Shown here one piece after another: positions 16,968 through 26,225 of a stretch of DNA of 64,000 nucleotides. Source of the DNA: an uncultured Muribaculaceae bacterium. Its GTDB lineage: Bacteria; Bacteroidota; Bacteroidia; Bacteroidales; Muribaculaceae. A program made the translations under genes and the position numbers. Every line of letters begins with the position of its first letter. Position 1 is the stretch's first letter. The DNA lies in assembly GCA_910578805.1 (NCBI GenBank), contig CAJTRS010000002.1, positions 69,457-133,456 of the forward strand, in the 5' to 3' direction. The notes under the pieces were generated by a model. The model was not told where the DNA came from and did no database searches. It was given only the letters and a program-made list of their open reading frames with translations.

Positions 16968-18095
16968 TTAATCCACTATGTTCATGGGCATGAGTATCAT
17001 GAGAAGTTCGCAGTCAGGATCATTTTCCGCGGGCAGGCAGAGAGCCGGACGGCTTGGGTCGGCGAGCTTGATAACCACATCAGAGGTGCTGAATGTGGAC
17101 AGTATTTCCACAAGGTACTCGCTTCCGAAGCCTATGAGCAGGTCGTTGCCGGAGTAGTTGCATGGCACGGATTCCCAGCCCGAGGTGCCAAAACTGTTGT
17201 CGCATGCCCGGAGTGTGACTTCCGATGATGTGAATTTGAATTTAACCAGCCCGCCTCCTTCGTCACCGAACACGGCCACTCGGCGTACGGCGTTGAGGAA
17301 TGAATGGCGGTCAACAGTGAATATGAACGGATTGTTGTAAGGAATCACACGGTTGTAGTCGGGAAACGAGCCTTTGATCAGGCGGCAGTCGAAAGTGAAC
17401 GATGCGCTCTCGAAAGTGACCGATGTGGGCCGCACTGTGACTTTGATCTCCTCCTCTTTTGCGAATACGTTTTTCAGAACCATGGCACCCTTTACAGGTA
17501 GTATGAACGAGCATTCCACTCCGGGGTGCGAGGTGGAGTTGGTGTATTTTACGAGTTTGCGGGTATCGGTGGCCACAAATATGAGTTTTTCGGGCTTTAC
17601 GTCCCACAGTATGCCCATCATTTGCGGACGCAACTGGTCGTTGCCGACGGCAAACAGGGTGTTTTCTATGCCCTTGAGAGCCTGCTCTGTGGTGCAGGTG
17701 AATTCAATCTTGTCGGCCGATTCGGCGCTCTGTCCGGCTTCGGGGTATTCCATGCCGTTGATGGCCACGGTATTGTAGCAGCCGTTGCTGTACTCGATCT
17801 TTACTTCAAAGTTTTCGTCGTTGACGTCAAATGTAATACCCTGGTCGGGCATCTCCTTGAGCAGTTCCACTATGCGGCGTGCATCGAGGCAGAAACGGCC
17901 CGAGCCTTCGGCATCGCTCACAAGCACACGGCCTATGAGATAGTTCTCCATGTCGGCCGCTTTTATGGTGAGTTGGTCGTCCTCAAGAGTGAAAAGGAAG
18001 TTGGAGAGAATCTGCATCGTGTTTTTTGTATTGATGACTTTGCTCACAGACGACACATAGTTATAGAGTGTCTTGCTCGAAACGTTGAATTTCAT
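16968..18095 (-). CDS. dnaN: DNA polymerase III sliding clamp (beta subunit)
   Basis: This 375-residue ring-forming processivity factor has three repeated clamp domains. It starts MKFNVSSKTLYNYVSSVSKV and ends with the LLMILMPMNI tail that contributes to the partner-binding pocket. SFPDYNRVIPYNN is a recognisable clamp motif. Length is typical. It heads the cluster dnaN, exonuclease, coaBC, porD, recN, and is separated from dnaA by about 10 kb rather than adjacent as in many bacteria. Confidence 0.97.
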   Translation of the reverse strand: MKFNVSSKTLYNYVSSVSKVINTKNTMQILSNFLFTLEDDQLTIKAADMENYLIGRVLVSDAEGSGRFCLDARRIVELLKEMPDQGITFDVNDENFEVKIEYSNGCYNTVAINGMEYPEAGQSAESADKIEFTCTTEQALKGIENTLFAVGNDQLRPQMMGILWDVKPEKLIFVATDTRKLVKYTNSTSHPGVECSFILPVKGAMVLKNVFAKEEEIKVTVRPTSVTFESASFTFDCRLIKGSFPDYNRVIPYNNPFIFTVDRHSFLNAVRRVAVFGDEGGGLVKFKFTSSEVTLRACDNSFGTSGWESVPCNYSGNDLLIGFGSEYLVEILSTFSTSDVVIKLADPSRPALCLPAENDPDCELLMILMPMNIVD

Positions 18096-18148
18096 TAGGC
18101 TGTATTTTTTAGGTTATTTTTTATCATTGATAATGCTCGGCCTGAGGT

Positions 18149-20521
18149 TCAGTCGAAGATGGCATCGCCCATGGCCGATTCCACCACTTCTTCTTCCTCT
18201 TCGCCAAACGGGTTCTCGCACACATTGATGTAGGGAGGGAACGTGAATCGCTTGTCCTGCGAATATGACAGAGTGGGGTCGTTGTAAACTTTTTTCATGT
18301 ATTTACCGTAGATGGGGAGTGCCATGGAGGCTCCCTGTCCGTAGCCCATTCCGTTGAAGTGAATGTAACGTTCGTCACCTCCTACCCACACTCCCGACAC
18401 AAGCTGGGGGGTGAATCCCATGAACCAGCCGTCGGCATTATAATTGGTAGTACCGGTCTTTCCGCCCATTTCGGCCGTGAGGCTGAACGGAGGGCGGCGC
18501 AGACGGTTGCCGGTGCCGCTGTTGACCACATTGAGAAGCATAGACAGAATCTTGTAGTAGGCTTTCTCGCTTATGACCTCGGTCTGCTTGGCAGTAAAAT
18601 CGGATATGACATTACCGTTGGCATCGGATATAGAGGTGACATACAGCGGATCGACACGCATGCCTCCGTTGGCGAAAGCCGAGAACGCGGCCACCATCTC
18701 TTTTATTGACACGTCACAAGGTCCGAGACATAGTGACATGACGGGGTCAAGTTTGGAAGTGATGCCGAAATTTCTCATGGTGCGTACGAGGGCTCCGGGG
18801 GAAACCTCGTTGATCAGGCGCGCCGAAATCCAGTTGTTGGAGTTGGTAAGCGCCCATCTGAGATCAACCATTTCTCCCACACGCGAACCGCTGTTGCGTG
18901 GTGCCCACACCTTTCCGTTGTCGTTGTAAACCGGCTGGGTGTTGGAGAACATGTCGCACGGCGTGAAGCCCTCCTCCATGGCTGTGGTGTAAAGGAACGG
19001 CTTGGCTGTGGAGCCGATCTGCCGCCGTCCGGTCGATACCATGTCGTACTGGAAGAAGTGGAAATCCGGGCCACCCACGTAGGCTTTGACATGTCCGTTG
19101 GCAGGGTCCATGGACATGAATCCTGTGCGCAGGAAACTTTTTGTGTATAATATGGAGTCGCGTGGGGTCATGGTGGTGTCAACGGCTCCTCCGTAAGAGA
19201 ATACCTTCATGTCACGCGGCACGTTGAATTCGGCCAATATCTCTTTGTCGGTCAGACCGGCTTTTTTTAGCACGCGATAACGCTCCGACTGCTTGATGGC
19301 GTTGTTGATCAGGTGGTTCACACTGATCTCAGATATTTCTGTGCGGTTGGTGGAGTAGGGGGCATATTTTGTGCCTCGTTTCTCTTTCATGAACGCCGGC
19401 TGAAGATATCCGCCCAGATGCTCTACTACAGCTTCCTCGGCATACTGTTGCATGCGGGAGTCGATTGTGGTGTGTATCTTTAGTCCGTCGTTGTAGATGT
19501 CGTATCTGGAGCCGTCAGGCTTGGGGTTTTTCTCAATCCAGCCGAAAAGCGGGTTCTGCACCCAGGCCACTGAATCGGATACGAAACGGGCGTAATCCCA
19601 CGACGGATATTGGTCACGCTCCGGTTTCTTGGCGCGTAGCATTCGGCGTAGCTCTTCGCGGAAATAGGGAGCGATGCCCTCTTTGTGGTTTACCCGGTGG
19701 AAGTCGAGCTCAAGCGGCAACTGCTTGAGAGAGTCGCATTGCGCCTCGGTGAGCATGTCGGCCTTGAGCATCTGTTCGAGCACAACGTTGCGGCGTTCGC
19801 GTGTGCGCTCGGGGTGGCGTACCGGATTGTATATCGACGGGTTTTTCACCATGCCCACAAGCATGGCTGCTTCCTCAATGGTGAGGTCCTTCGGCAGTTT
19901 GTTGAAATATACTTGAGCGGCCGATTTGATACCTACGGCATTGTAGAGGAAGTCAAACTGGTTGAGGTACATTTTTACAATCTCGTCCTTGGTGTAGAAG
20001 CGCTCGAGTTTCACGGCGATCATCCATTCTATGGGCTTCTGGAGTATGCGGTCGAGGGTGCCGTCGGATTCGGGGGAGTAGAGCTGCTTGGCCAGCTGCT
20101 GGGTTATGGTGGAGCCGCCGCCGGCGCTGCGGTCCTGCATAAGCAGGGTCTTGAAGCCAACGCGCAGTATGGCACGGAAATCTATGCCGGAGTGTTCGTT
20201 GAAACGCGAGTCTTCAGTTGCGATCAGGGCGTTTATCACGTTCTCTGATATTTCGTCGATGTCGGCATAAACGCGGTTACCGGTGTTGCGGAAGAATCGT
20301 CCCATCTCTTTTCCGTCGGCCGAGTAGATGACGGTGGCAAATTTATCTGTGGGGTTCTTTAGCTCTTCCACGGGAGGCATATATCCTATGACTCCGTTGT
20401 AAATCAATATGAAGAAGATGAAGAGACAGATTACAAATATACCGAATATGCCCCATAGCGTGGCTATGATGCCGCGGTGTTTGCGGCGCCGATCGGTCTT
20501 TTTGTCAACAGGTTGGTCCAT
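18149..20521 (-). CDS. Penicillin-binding protein 1A (bifunctional transglycosylase/transpeptidase)
   Basis: This class A PBP of 790 residues builds peptidoglycan in the inner membrane and periplasm. One N-terminal membrane helix lies at about 20-45. The GT51 glycosyltransferase has the catalytic Glu in ATEDSRFNEHSGID and GGGSTITQQLAKQLY. The transpeptidase has SxxK in GSTAKPFLY, SNN, and KTGTT. The ATG at 20521 was chosen because the longer frame begins with TTG. The tail is acidic (EEEEEVVE). A -7 box lies at 20581-20588. Confidence 0.95.
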   Translation of the reverse strand: MDQPVDKKTDRRRKHRGIIATLWGIFGIFVICLFIFFILIYNGVIGYMPPVEELKNPTDKFATVIYSADGKEMGRFFRNTGNRVYADIDEISENVINALIATEDSRFNEHSGIDFRAILRVGFKTLLMQDRSAGGGSTITQQLAKQLYSPESDGTLDRILQKPIEWMIAVKLERFYTKDEIVKMYLNQFDFLYNAVGIKSAAQVYFNKLPKDLTIEEAAMLVGMVKNPSIYNPVRHPERTRERRNVVLEQMLKADMLTEAQCDSLKQLPLELDFHRVNHKEGIAPYFREELRRMLRAKKPERDQYPSWDYARFVSDSVAWVQNPLFGWIEKNPKPDGSRYDIYNDGLKIHTTIDSRMQQYAEEAVVEHLGGYLQPAFMKEKRGTKYAPYSTNRTEISEISVNHLINNAIKQSERYRVLKKAGLTDKEILAEFNVPRDMKVFSYGGAVDTTMTPRDSILYTKSFLRTGFMSMDPANGHVKAYVGGPDFHFFQYDMVSTGRRQIGSTAKPFLYTTAMEEGFTPCDMFSNTQPVYNDNGKVWAPRNSGSRVGEMVDLRWALTNSNNWISARLINEVSPGALVRTMRNFGITSKLDPVMSLCLGPCDVSIKEMVAAFSAFANGGMRVDPLYVTSISDANGNVISDFTAKQTEVISEKAYYKILSMLLNVVNSGTGNRLRRPPFSLTAEMGGKTGTTNYNADGWFMGFTPQLVSGVWVGGDERYIHFNGMGYGQGASMALPIYGKYMKKVYNDPTLSYSQDKRFTFPPYINVCENPFGEEEEEVVESAMGDAIFD

Positions 20522-20580
20522 GTGTTTATGTGGTGTCAAAACTGTGCCGGACGACAGCGCCCGACTATTCTATAATACCA

Positions 20581-20588
20581 CAAAGATA
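20581..20588 (-). promoter_or_regulatory. -7 box of the PBP1A gene
   Basis: CAAAGATA on the plus strand reads TATCTTTG on the minus strand, the strongest Bacteroidota -7 consensus. It lies 60 bases before the ATG at 20521. No clear -33 element was found. Confidence 0.5.
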
Positions 20589-20638
20589 GCAATATTTGGA
20601 TAAAATCCATCGGATTTTGGATATTAACTTACATTAAT

Positions 20639-20677
20639 CCGGAGGGCGTTTAACATTTATTATCAAACGTCCTCCGG
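20639..20677 (-). terminator. Terminator of the 4-alpha-glucanotransferase gene
   Basis: CCGGAGGGCGTTT and AAACGTCCTCCGG form a 13-bp stem (one mismatch) around a 13-base loop, 54 bases past the malQ stop. The T-tract on the minus strand is weak (GGATTAATG), so termination efficiency is uncertain. Confidence 0.5.
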
Positions 20678-20730
20678 GTGTATGCAGGTCATTGGAGGGG
20701 TCCTCCTGCGTGAAGAATAAAAGTGATGTT

Positions 20731-23382
20731 TTATCTTGAAGCTTCCTTTATCATGGAGCTTACGACGGAGCAGAATCCGGTGTCGGACATGATGCGTTCA
20801 ATGGGTATGTGCATTCGGTAACGCCAGTAATGGTGCGGATTTGAGGGGTCGTTGATCTGTTCGGATTCCGGATCGGGGTTACGCAGGGTGTCACTCATCG
20901 ACAGCCAGTCCTGCAATGGCAGTATGCATAGCATCGACGGTGAATCAAGATGCATGGCTATTATACGGCGGCATATATCGGCAGTGGCCGTGTCGGGGGC
21001 ATCGCCATTCATGCCGAGCATCTCGGTGTAGAACCGCTGCATGAGTGCGGGGTTTTCCTGCCACCAAAGGCGCAATCCGCCCATGTCATGTGTAGAGGTG
21101 GTGCACACGCTCAGGTAGGGGTATCGGGCGGGGTTACCGAATGGCATGCCGAATTCTTTGGGCATTCGCTGTACTTCGAGTGAAAGCAGATGGAGACGCG
21201 ACATGACATCTGGGACGCAAGCCGGAATCATGCCCAGGTCCTCGGCGCATACGAGCATGGAGGTGCTTTCAATGAGCGGCGGTAATTTCCATAACGCCGA
21301 CTCGCGCCAGAATTCGTTGTGACGGTGATAGAAAAAGTCTTCGTGGAGCCTGTCGAAACAATGTTTCTGTCCATCGGGCAGTGCAAGATATGACGGTGTG
21401 GAATGCGGTGATATACGGGGGTGATACCGGCCTTTTTCCACAGGGTCTTCGATAAACAGGACGTTTTCGGTCAGGGAATAGAGGCTGTCGCGTAGTCTTC
21501 GGTTGTCGCAGGTGTCGGGGAGGGTGTGGAAGTGTGCTTCGATCCGCCGCTGTGTGGAATACTGCGGAAGCAGTGTGTATAGTCCGTTGCCTGACGGGGA
21601 CAGGTAGGTGCGGGACACTTCGGACGCTATGTCACCGAACATATCGGAAAGAACGTCGTCAGTGATGTACGGGGCGGTATGGCGCGCAGGATCGAAAGCG
21701 ATCCCATAGACCGATTCGATCTCTTCGGGAGTGAGCGGAAGTGCCGGATAGAATGTGCCGAGAAGTCCGCGGACGCTGTGGCGCGGTATCTGCCATATTC
21801 TGAAAAATCCGAGCAGATGGTCTATGCGGTAGGCATCGAAATATTCCGACATTTTTCTGAAGCGCGATTTCCACCAAGCAAATCCGTCGAGAGACATGGC
21901 TTGCCAGTTGTAGGTGGGAAAGCCCCAGTTTTGTCCGAGCACGGAGAAGTCGTCGGGCGGAGCCCCGGCCGACGAATCGAGATTGAACAGTCCGGGGTAT
22001 AGCCATGCATCGACACTGTTGCGTGAAATGCCTATGGGTATATCGCCTTTTATCACCACACCTCGGGAATGGCCGTAGTCATGTACATGACGCAGTTGGC
22101 GGTCAAGATGGTATTGCAGATAATAGCAATAGTTTATGTCATCGGAGTGAGAGGCTGTCAGTCGCTCTGTCTTTTCAGGCGAGTATTTGGCAAATTCTCC
22201 CCAGGCGGTTATGTCTGAAGTGCCATTAAGATCACGCAGCAGGCAGAATGCCGCATATGGTTTCAGCCATTTTTCGTTGCGGTTGTAAAAAGATTTGAAA
22301 CTGTCCGATTCGAGTTCTTTCCGCCCTTGTCTGTCAAAGAGCAACCGGGTGTATTCGAGTTTGGCTCTTAGCACGCGCTCATAGTCCATCTGCGGAAGTG
22401 CGTTGAGTTCGCCGAACAGTTGTTTGAACCGTTCCATTTCAGGGCTGTCAAGAAGCCCCATGGCTTCCGGCCGCAGATAGATGGGGTGAAGGGCGAACGT
22501 GGATATGGCGTTGTAGGGGTAGGAGTCGGAGGAGGTGAGTGTCATGGAGGTGTCGTTGATCGGAAGTATCTGCACAAAGTGCTGTCCGGTAGAGGCTGCC
22601 CAATCGATAATTTTTATGAGCGAAAGGAAATCCCCGGCACCTGAGTCCTCTTCCGTCCGGATAGAGAATACGGGTATCGCAACACCGGCTCCGAGCCATT
22701 TCGAGCCGGGGTCTGTGAAGTGCAGACCGCTGATGACTATAGTGGCGGAATCATCGTTGCGCACGAAGCGGCGGTTGGCTCCTTGCTCCCATTTTACCGG
22801 TGTGTGTCCTTCCTTGTCAAGGATTATGAATTTATACTCCCATTCACGGGGCATCTGATCGATGGGTATGGTGAGGCTCCATGTGGGGAATGTACTGTAG
22901 TCCATGATTTTTGCCATGGCGGGATTCCAGTTTCCGAGTGCTTCGCACGATCCGGATACAGCGATGACTTTGTCGGGAGGTATGACGGCAGCCTCTAATT
23001 CGATCCTCACTGAGCGGGGAGCTATTGGCTGGCGACAATCGGAGGTGTCACGCGACATGATGCAACGTGTGAAAGCCGATGAATAGGCCGGTGAGTCGGA
23101 GGGGAGGTCATGCCACCGGTCATGGACGGTGACTTTGTCGATATGTAAGTTGAAGTTTCGCTCACGGTCCGGTCCCCATTCATGACGGGTTGTGCCGTCG
23201 GCTTTGTGCAGGGTGTAGCGGTAGGAAAAATCCGAGTGGCACGGGTCTATATCCACATCGGCGTGCCATACCCCGCTTTCTGCTGGCTGCATGGCCACAT
23301 GGGTGAGTTCGGGGATATTGCCTTCAATGAACAATACTTCGCCATTGCCGGCGAAGTATTCTATGTGAAATGTTACAATCAT
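20731..23382 (-). CDS. malQ: 4-alpha-glucanotransferase (GH77) with two starch-binding modules
   Basis: This 883-residue enzyme is predicted to transfer alpha-1,4-glucan segments in maltodextrin and glycogen metabolism. Two N-terminal CBM20-type modules (about 1-110 and 125-230, the latter with SGSCEALGNWNPAMAKIM) precede the GH77 barrel. Catalytic elements visible are AYRIDHLLGFFRIW (nucleophile Asp), LVCAEDLGMIP (acid/base Glu) and TSTHDMGGLRLWW. The CBM20 pair resembles plant DPE2 and Bacteroidota MalQ rather than the short E. coli enzyme. There is no signal peptide, so it is cytoplasmic. It follows the ribonucleotide reductase gene after 33 bases. Confidence 0.93.
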   Translation of the reverse strand: MIVTFHIEYFAGNGEVLFIEGNIPELTHVAMQPAESGVWHADVDIDPCHSDFSYRYTLHKADGTTRHEWGPDRERNFNLHIDKVTVHDRWHDLPSDSPAYSSAFTRCIMSRDTSDCRQPIAPRSVRIELEAAVIPPDKVIAVSGSCEALGNWNPAMAKIMDYSTFPTWSLTIPIDQMPREWEYKFIILDKEGHTPVKWEQGANRRFVRNDDSATIVISGLHFTDPGSKWLGAGVAIPVFSIRTEEDSGAGDFLSLIKIIDWAASTGQHFVQILPINDTSMTLTSSDSYPYNAISTFALHPIYLRPEAMGLLDSPEMERFKQLFGELNALPQMDYERVLRAKLEYTRLLFDRQGRKELESDSFKSFYNRNEKWLKPYAAFCLLRDLNGTSDITAWGEFAKYSPEKTERLTASHSDDINYCYYLQYHLDRQLRHVHDYGHSRGVVIKGDIPIGISRNSVDAWLYPGLFNLDSSAGAPPDDFSVLGQNWGFPTYNWQAMSLDGFAWWKSRFRKMSEYFDAYRIDHLLGFFRIWQIPRHSVRGLLGTFYPALPLTPEEIESVYGIAFDPARHTAPYITDDVLSDMFGDIASEVSRTYLSPSGNGLYTLLPQYSTQRRIEAHFHTLPDTCDNRRLRDSLYSLTENVLFIEDPVEKGRYHPRISPHSTPSYLALPDGQKHCFDRLHEDFFYHRHNEFWRESALWKLPPLIESTSMLVCAEDLGMIPACVPDVMSRLHLLSLEVQRMPKEFGMPFGNPARYPYLSVCTTSTHDMGGLRLWWQENPALMQRFYTEMLGMNGDAPDTATADICRRIIAMHLDSPSMLCILPLQDWLSMSDTLRNPDPESEQINDPSNPHHYWRYRMHIPIERIMSDTGFCSVVSSMIKEASR

Positions 23383-23415
23383 GTCAGAGTGATCTTCATG
23401 GTGAAAACAAGGCTT

Positions 23416-25953
23416 TTATCCGCAGCGCGATGTGCCGCAGGAGGTGCAGATCAGGCAGCCTTCCTGATAGATGAGAGTCTCTTGTCCGCAGTTGGGGCAA
23501 CGCTGTCCGTTGGCTTTTGTGCCGTTGGGGAGGTATTTTTTCAGAGCGCGCTCCACTCCCATTTTCCAAGTGTTGATGGATTTGCTGTCAAGCTCGAGTC
23601 CGCTTACCAGTTTCAGTACCTGATCGATGGGCATGCCGTAGCGGAGCACTCCCGATATAAGTTTCGCATAGTTCCAGTATTCGGGGTTGAACTTGTCGCT
23701 CAAGCCTTCTATGGTGGTCTTGTAACCGCGTTTATTGATGAACTGGAAATCGTAACGTTTGTTGCCTTTTTCGTCAACAGCCTTTATGATCTTGCCGCGG
23801 GTCACGGATTTGGGGCAGAATATGCCGTCGTCGTCATCGGCCAGACCGGTGAATATCTCGTATGGCTTGCCGTCTTTGAGTCCGACGAATGCGATCCATT
23901 TCTCCTTATTGTTCTGGAAGCGCACTACATCGGCTTCGAGTTCTATAGGACGTTTGCCGACATGGCGTTCCTCCACTGCGGCGGTATTGTTTGGCTGCTT
24001 TTTGGATTCCACGGATACCAGCACTCCGGAACGGGAGCCGTCACGATATACCGTGCACCCTTTGCAGCCCGAACGCCATGCCTCCACATAGAGACGGCCC
24101 ACGAGTTCCTCGGTGACGTCGGAGGGGAGATTGATGGTTACCGAAATGGAGTGGTCAACCCATTTCTGCACGCTGCCCTGCATGCGCACCTTTTCGAGCC
24201 AGTCCACATCGTTGGCCGTGGCTTTGTAGTAAGGCGATCTGGCCACCAGGGCGTCAAGTTCCTCCTGAGTGTAGTCGGGCTTGACCTCTATGCCGTTGAC
24301 CTTCATCCATGTTATGAACTTAGGGTGATATACTATGTATTCCTCGAAAGCATCGCCTGAGTCGTCGATATAGTCCACGCGCACGTCCACATCGTTGGGA
24401 TTGACCTTGCGTCGGCGTTTGTAAACCGGCATGAATACCGGCTCAATGCCCGATGAGGTGCGTGTCATGAGGCTTGTGGTGCCTGTGGGGGCAATGGTAA
24501 GGCAGGCTATGTTGCGGCGTCCGGTCGCTACCATGCGGTCGTACAGGTCCGGATCGGCCTCTTTCAAGCGGTTGATGTAGGGATTTGCGGTTTCGCGTCC
24601 GGCATCGAATATCTCGAAAGCACCTCGCTGTGCGGCCAGTTCGACCGATGCGCTGTAGGCTGCCAAGGCAAGCTGCTTGTGGACTTCGGTGGAGAATGCT
24701 GTGGCTTCCGATGTGCCGTAGCGCAATCCCAAAGCGGCGAGCATGTCTCCTTCGCCGGTGGTTCCTACGCCCGTGCGGCGTCCTTTGAGTGTCTTGGAGC
24801 GTATCTTTTCCCACAGATGCAGTTCGGTCTGCTTCACTTCGTCGGTTTCAGGGTCGGATTTTATCTTCTCGATGATCTTGTCGATCTTTTCCATTTCCAG
24901 ATCGATTATGTCGTCCATTATGCGCTGTGCGTAGCCTACGTGGGTTCGGAACAAACCGAAGTCGAACGACGCATTGTCGGTAAACGGGTCCTTGACGTAG
25001 GAGTAGAGGTTGATGGCCAGTAGGCGGCAGCTGTCGTAAGGGCACAGAGGAATCTCTCCGCAAGGATTGGTGGAGATGGTCTGGAAGCCGAGGTCGGCAT
25101 AACAATCGGGCACTGATTCGCGTGTGATTGTGTCCCAGAACAGCACTCCCGGTTCTGCCGATTTCCAGGCGTTGTGCACTATTTTGCCCCATAGTTTGGC
25201 GGCATCGATGTCTTTGGTTATGGAGGGTTCGGTGCTGTCGGTCGGATAGGCCTGACGATAGGGCGTGCCATCTACGGCAGCCTGCATGAAAGCATCGTCG
25301 ATGCGTACCGATACGTTGGCTCCGGTTATTTTGCCCTCGGTGAGTTTTGCATCGATGAATGCCTCAGAGTCGGGGTGCTTGATGCTTACGGTGAGCATAA
25401 GCGCGCCTCGACGTCCGTCCTGTGCCACTTCGCGTGTGGAGTTGGAATAGCGTTCCATGAATGGGACAAGTCCGGTAGATGTCAGTGCGGAGTTCTTGAC
25501 GGGTGTGCCTTTTGGACGTATATGTGACAGATCGTGTCCCACACCTCCGCGACGTTTCATCAGTTGCACCTGTTCTTCGTCTATGCGTATGACGCCGCCG
25601 TAAGAGTCCGGCTTGCCGTCGATGCCTATCACAAAGCAGTTGGATAGCGAGGCTATCTGGTGGTCATTGCCTATACCTGTCATGGGGCTGCCCTGCGGCA
25701 CTATGTAATTGAATCCGTCGAGAAGGTCGAATATTTTCTGTTCCGACATCGGCTCCGGATAGTTGCGTTCGATGCGTGCGAGTTCTGAGGCTATACGATG
25801 ATGCATGTCGGAGGGTGACTGCTCGTAGATATTGCCGAAAGAATCTTTCAGGGCGTATTTGCTTACCCATACTCGTGCTGCGAGTTCATCGCCGTCGAAG
25901 TATCTTAGCGACGCTTCGTAGGCTTCATCGTAGGTGTAGGTTTTTTTTTCCAC
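23416..25953 (-). CDS. nrdJ: Adenosylcobalamin-dependent ribonucleotide reductase (class II)
   Basis: This 845-residue enzyme is predicted to reduce ribonucleotides to deoxyribonucleotides using coenzyme B12, without oxygen. The barrel holds STNPCGEIPLCPYDSCR with the active-site Cys, APTGTTSLMTRTSSGIEPVF, and NLPSDVTEELVGRLYVEAW. The C-terminus has a Cys-rich tail (CPNCGQ, CLICTSCG, SRCG) expected to shuttle electrons or bind metal. The start is GTG followed by an unbroken run of nine A. No in-frame ATG is close. A perfect DnaA box lies about 120 bases upstream, and no B12 riboswitch was seen. Confidence 0.94.
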   Translation of the reverse strand: MEKKTYTYDEAYEASLRYFDGDELAARVWVSKYALKDSFGNIYEQSPSDMHHRIASELARIERNYPEPMSEQKIFDLLDGFNYIVPQGSPMTGIGNDHQIASLSNCFVIGIDGKPDSYGGVIRIDEEQVQLMKRRGGVGHDLSHIRPKGTPVKNSALTSTGLVPFMERYSNSTREVAQDGRRGALMLTVSIKHPDSEAFIDAKLTEGKITGANVSVRIDDAFMQAAVDGTPYRQAYPTDSTEPSITKDIDAAKLWGKIVHNAWKSAEPGVLFWDTITRESVPDCYADLGFQTISTNPCGEIPLCPYDSCRLLAINLYSYVKDPFTDNASFDFGLFRTHVGYAQRIMDDIIDLEMEKIDKIIEKIKSDPETDEVKQTELHLWEKIRSKTLKGRRTGVGTTGEGDMLAALGLRYGTSEATAFSTEVHKQLALAAYSASVELAAQRGAFEIFDAGRETANPYINRLKEADPDLYDRMVATGRRNIACLTIAPTGTTSLMTRTSSGIEPVFMPVYKRRRKVNPNDVDVRVDYIDDSGDAFEEYIVYHPKFITWMKVNGIEVKPDYTQEELDALVARSPYYKATANDVDWLEKVRMQGSVQKWVDHSISVTINLPSDVTEELVGRLYVEAWRSGCKGCTVYRDGSRSGVLVSVESKKQPNNTAAVEERHVGKRPIELEADVVRFQNNKEKWIAFVGLKDGKPYEIFTGLADDDDGIFCPKSVTRGKIIKAVDEKGNKRYDFQFINKRGYKTTIEGLSDKFNPEYWNYAKLISGVLRYGMPIDQVLKLVSGLELDSKSINTWKMGVERALKKYLPNGTKANGQRCPNCGQETLIYQEGCLICTSCGTSRCG

Positions 25954-26225
25954 TGTTTGATGGTAATAAAAGGTTGGTGTTTTGGGGCGTGAAATAGTAA
26001 AAATTTTAATGACGGTGCAAATTTTGTGATAATTTTTGGAATTACAAAATAATTCAATCTTTGAGTTGCGGATTGTGGATAAGTTTTCCGATGGTTGCGG
26101 TTAATATGTTGATAGATAGTGAAGTCGTGATTTTTACATGTGCTTGAAGTTGTCGAAAACTTTTTATTGCCACTTGTTCTCAATGATATTATTAGTATAT
26201 TTGTCAAATAATAAATAGATACGTT
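25954..26225. other. AT-rich divergent intergenic region with a perfect DnaA box
   Basis: This gap separates nrdJ (minus) from the nitroreductase gene (plus). It holds TGTGGATAA at 26074-26082, the exact complement of the consensus DnaA box TTATCCACA, and the plus-strand promoter at 26174-26203. No canonical NrdR box pair and no cobalamin riboswitch landmarks were found by eye. Confidence 0.5.
26174..26203 (+). promoter_or_regulatory. Promoter of the nitroreductase-acyltransferase pair
   Basis: TATATTTG at 26196-26203 is a consensus -7 box, with TTG at 26174-26176 about 19 bases upstream. The ATG follows 22 bases later at 26226. Confidence 0.6.

Noticed and set aside
23182..24360. Plus-strand open frame of 392 codons
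   Set aside because: It is antisense to malQ and nrdJ, which carry catalytic motifs in frame. Its composition is that of a shadow.
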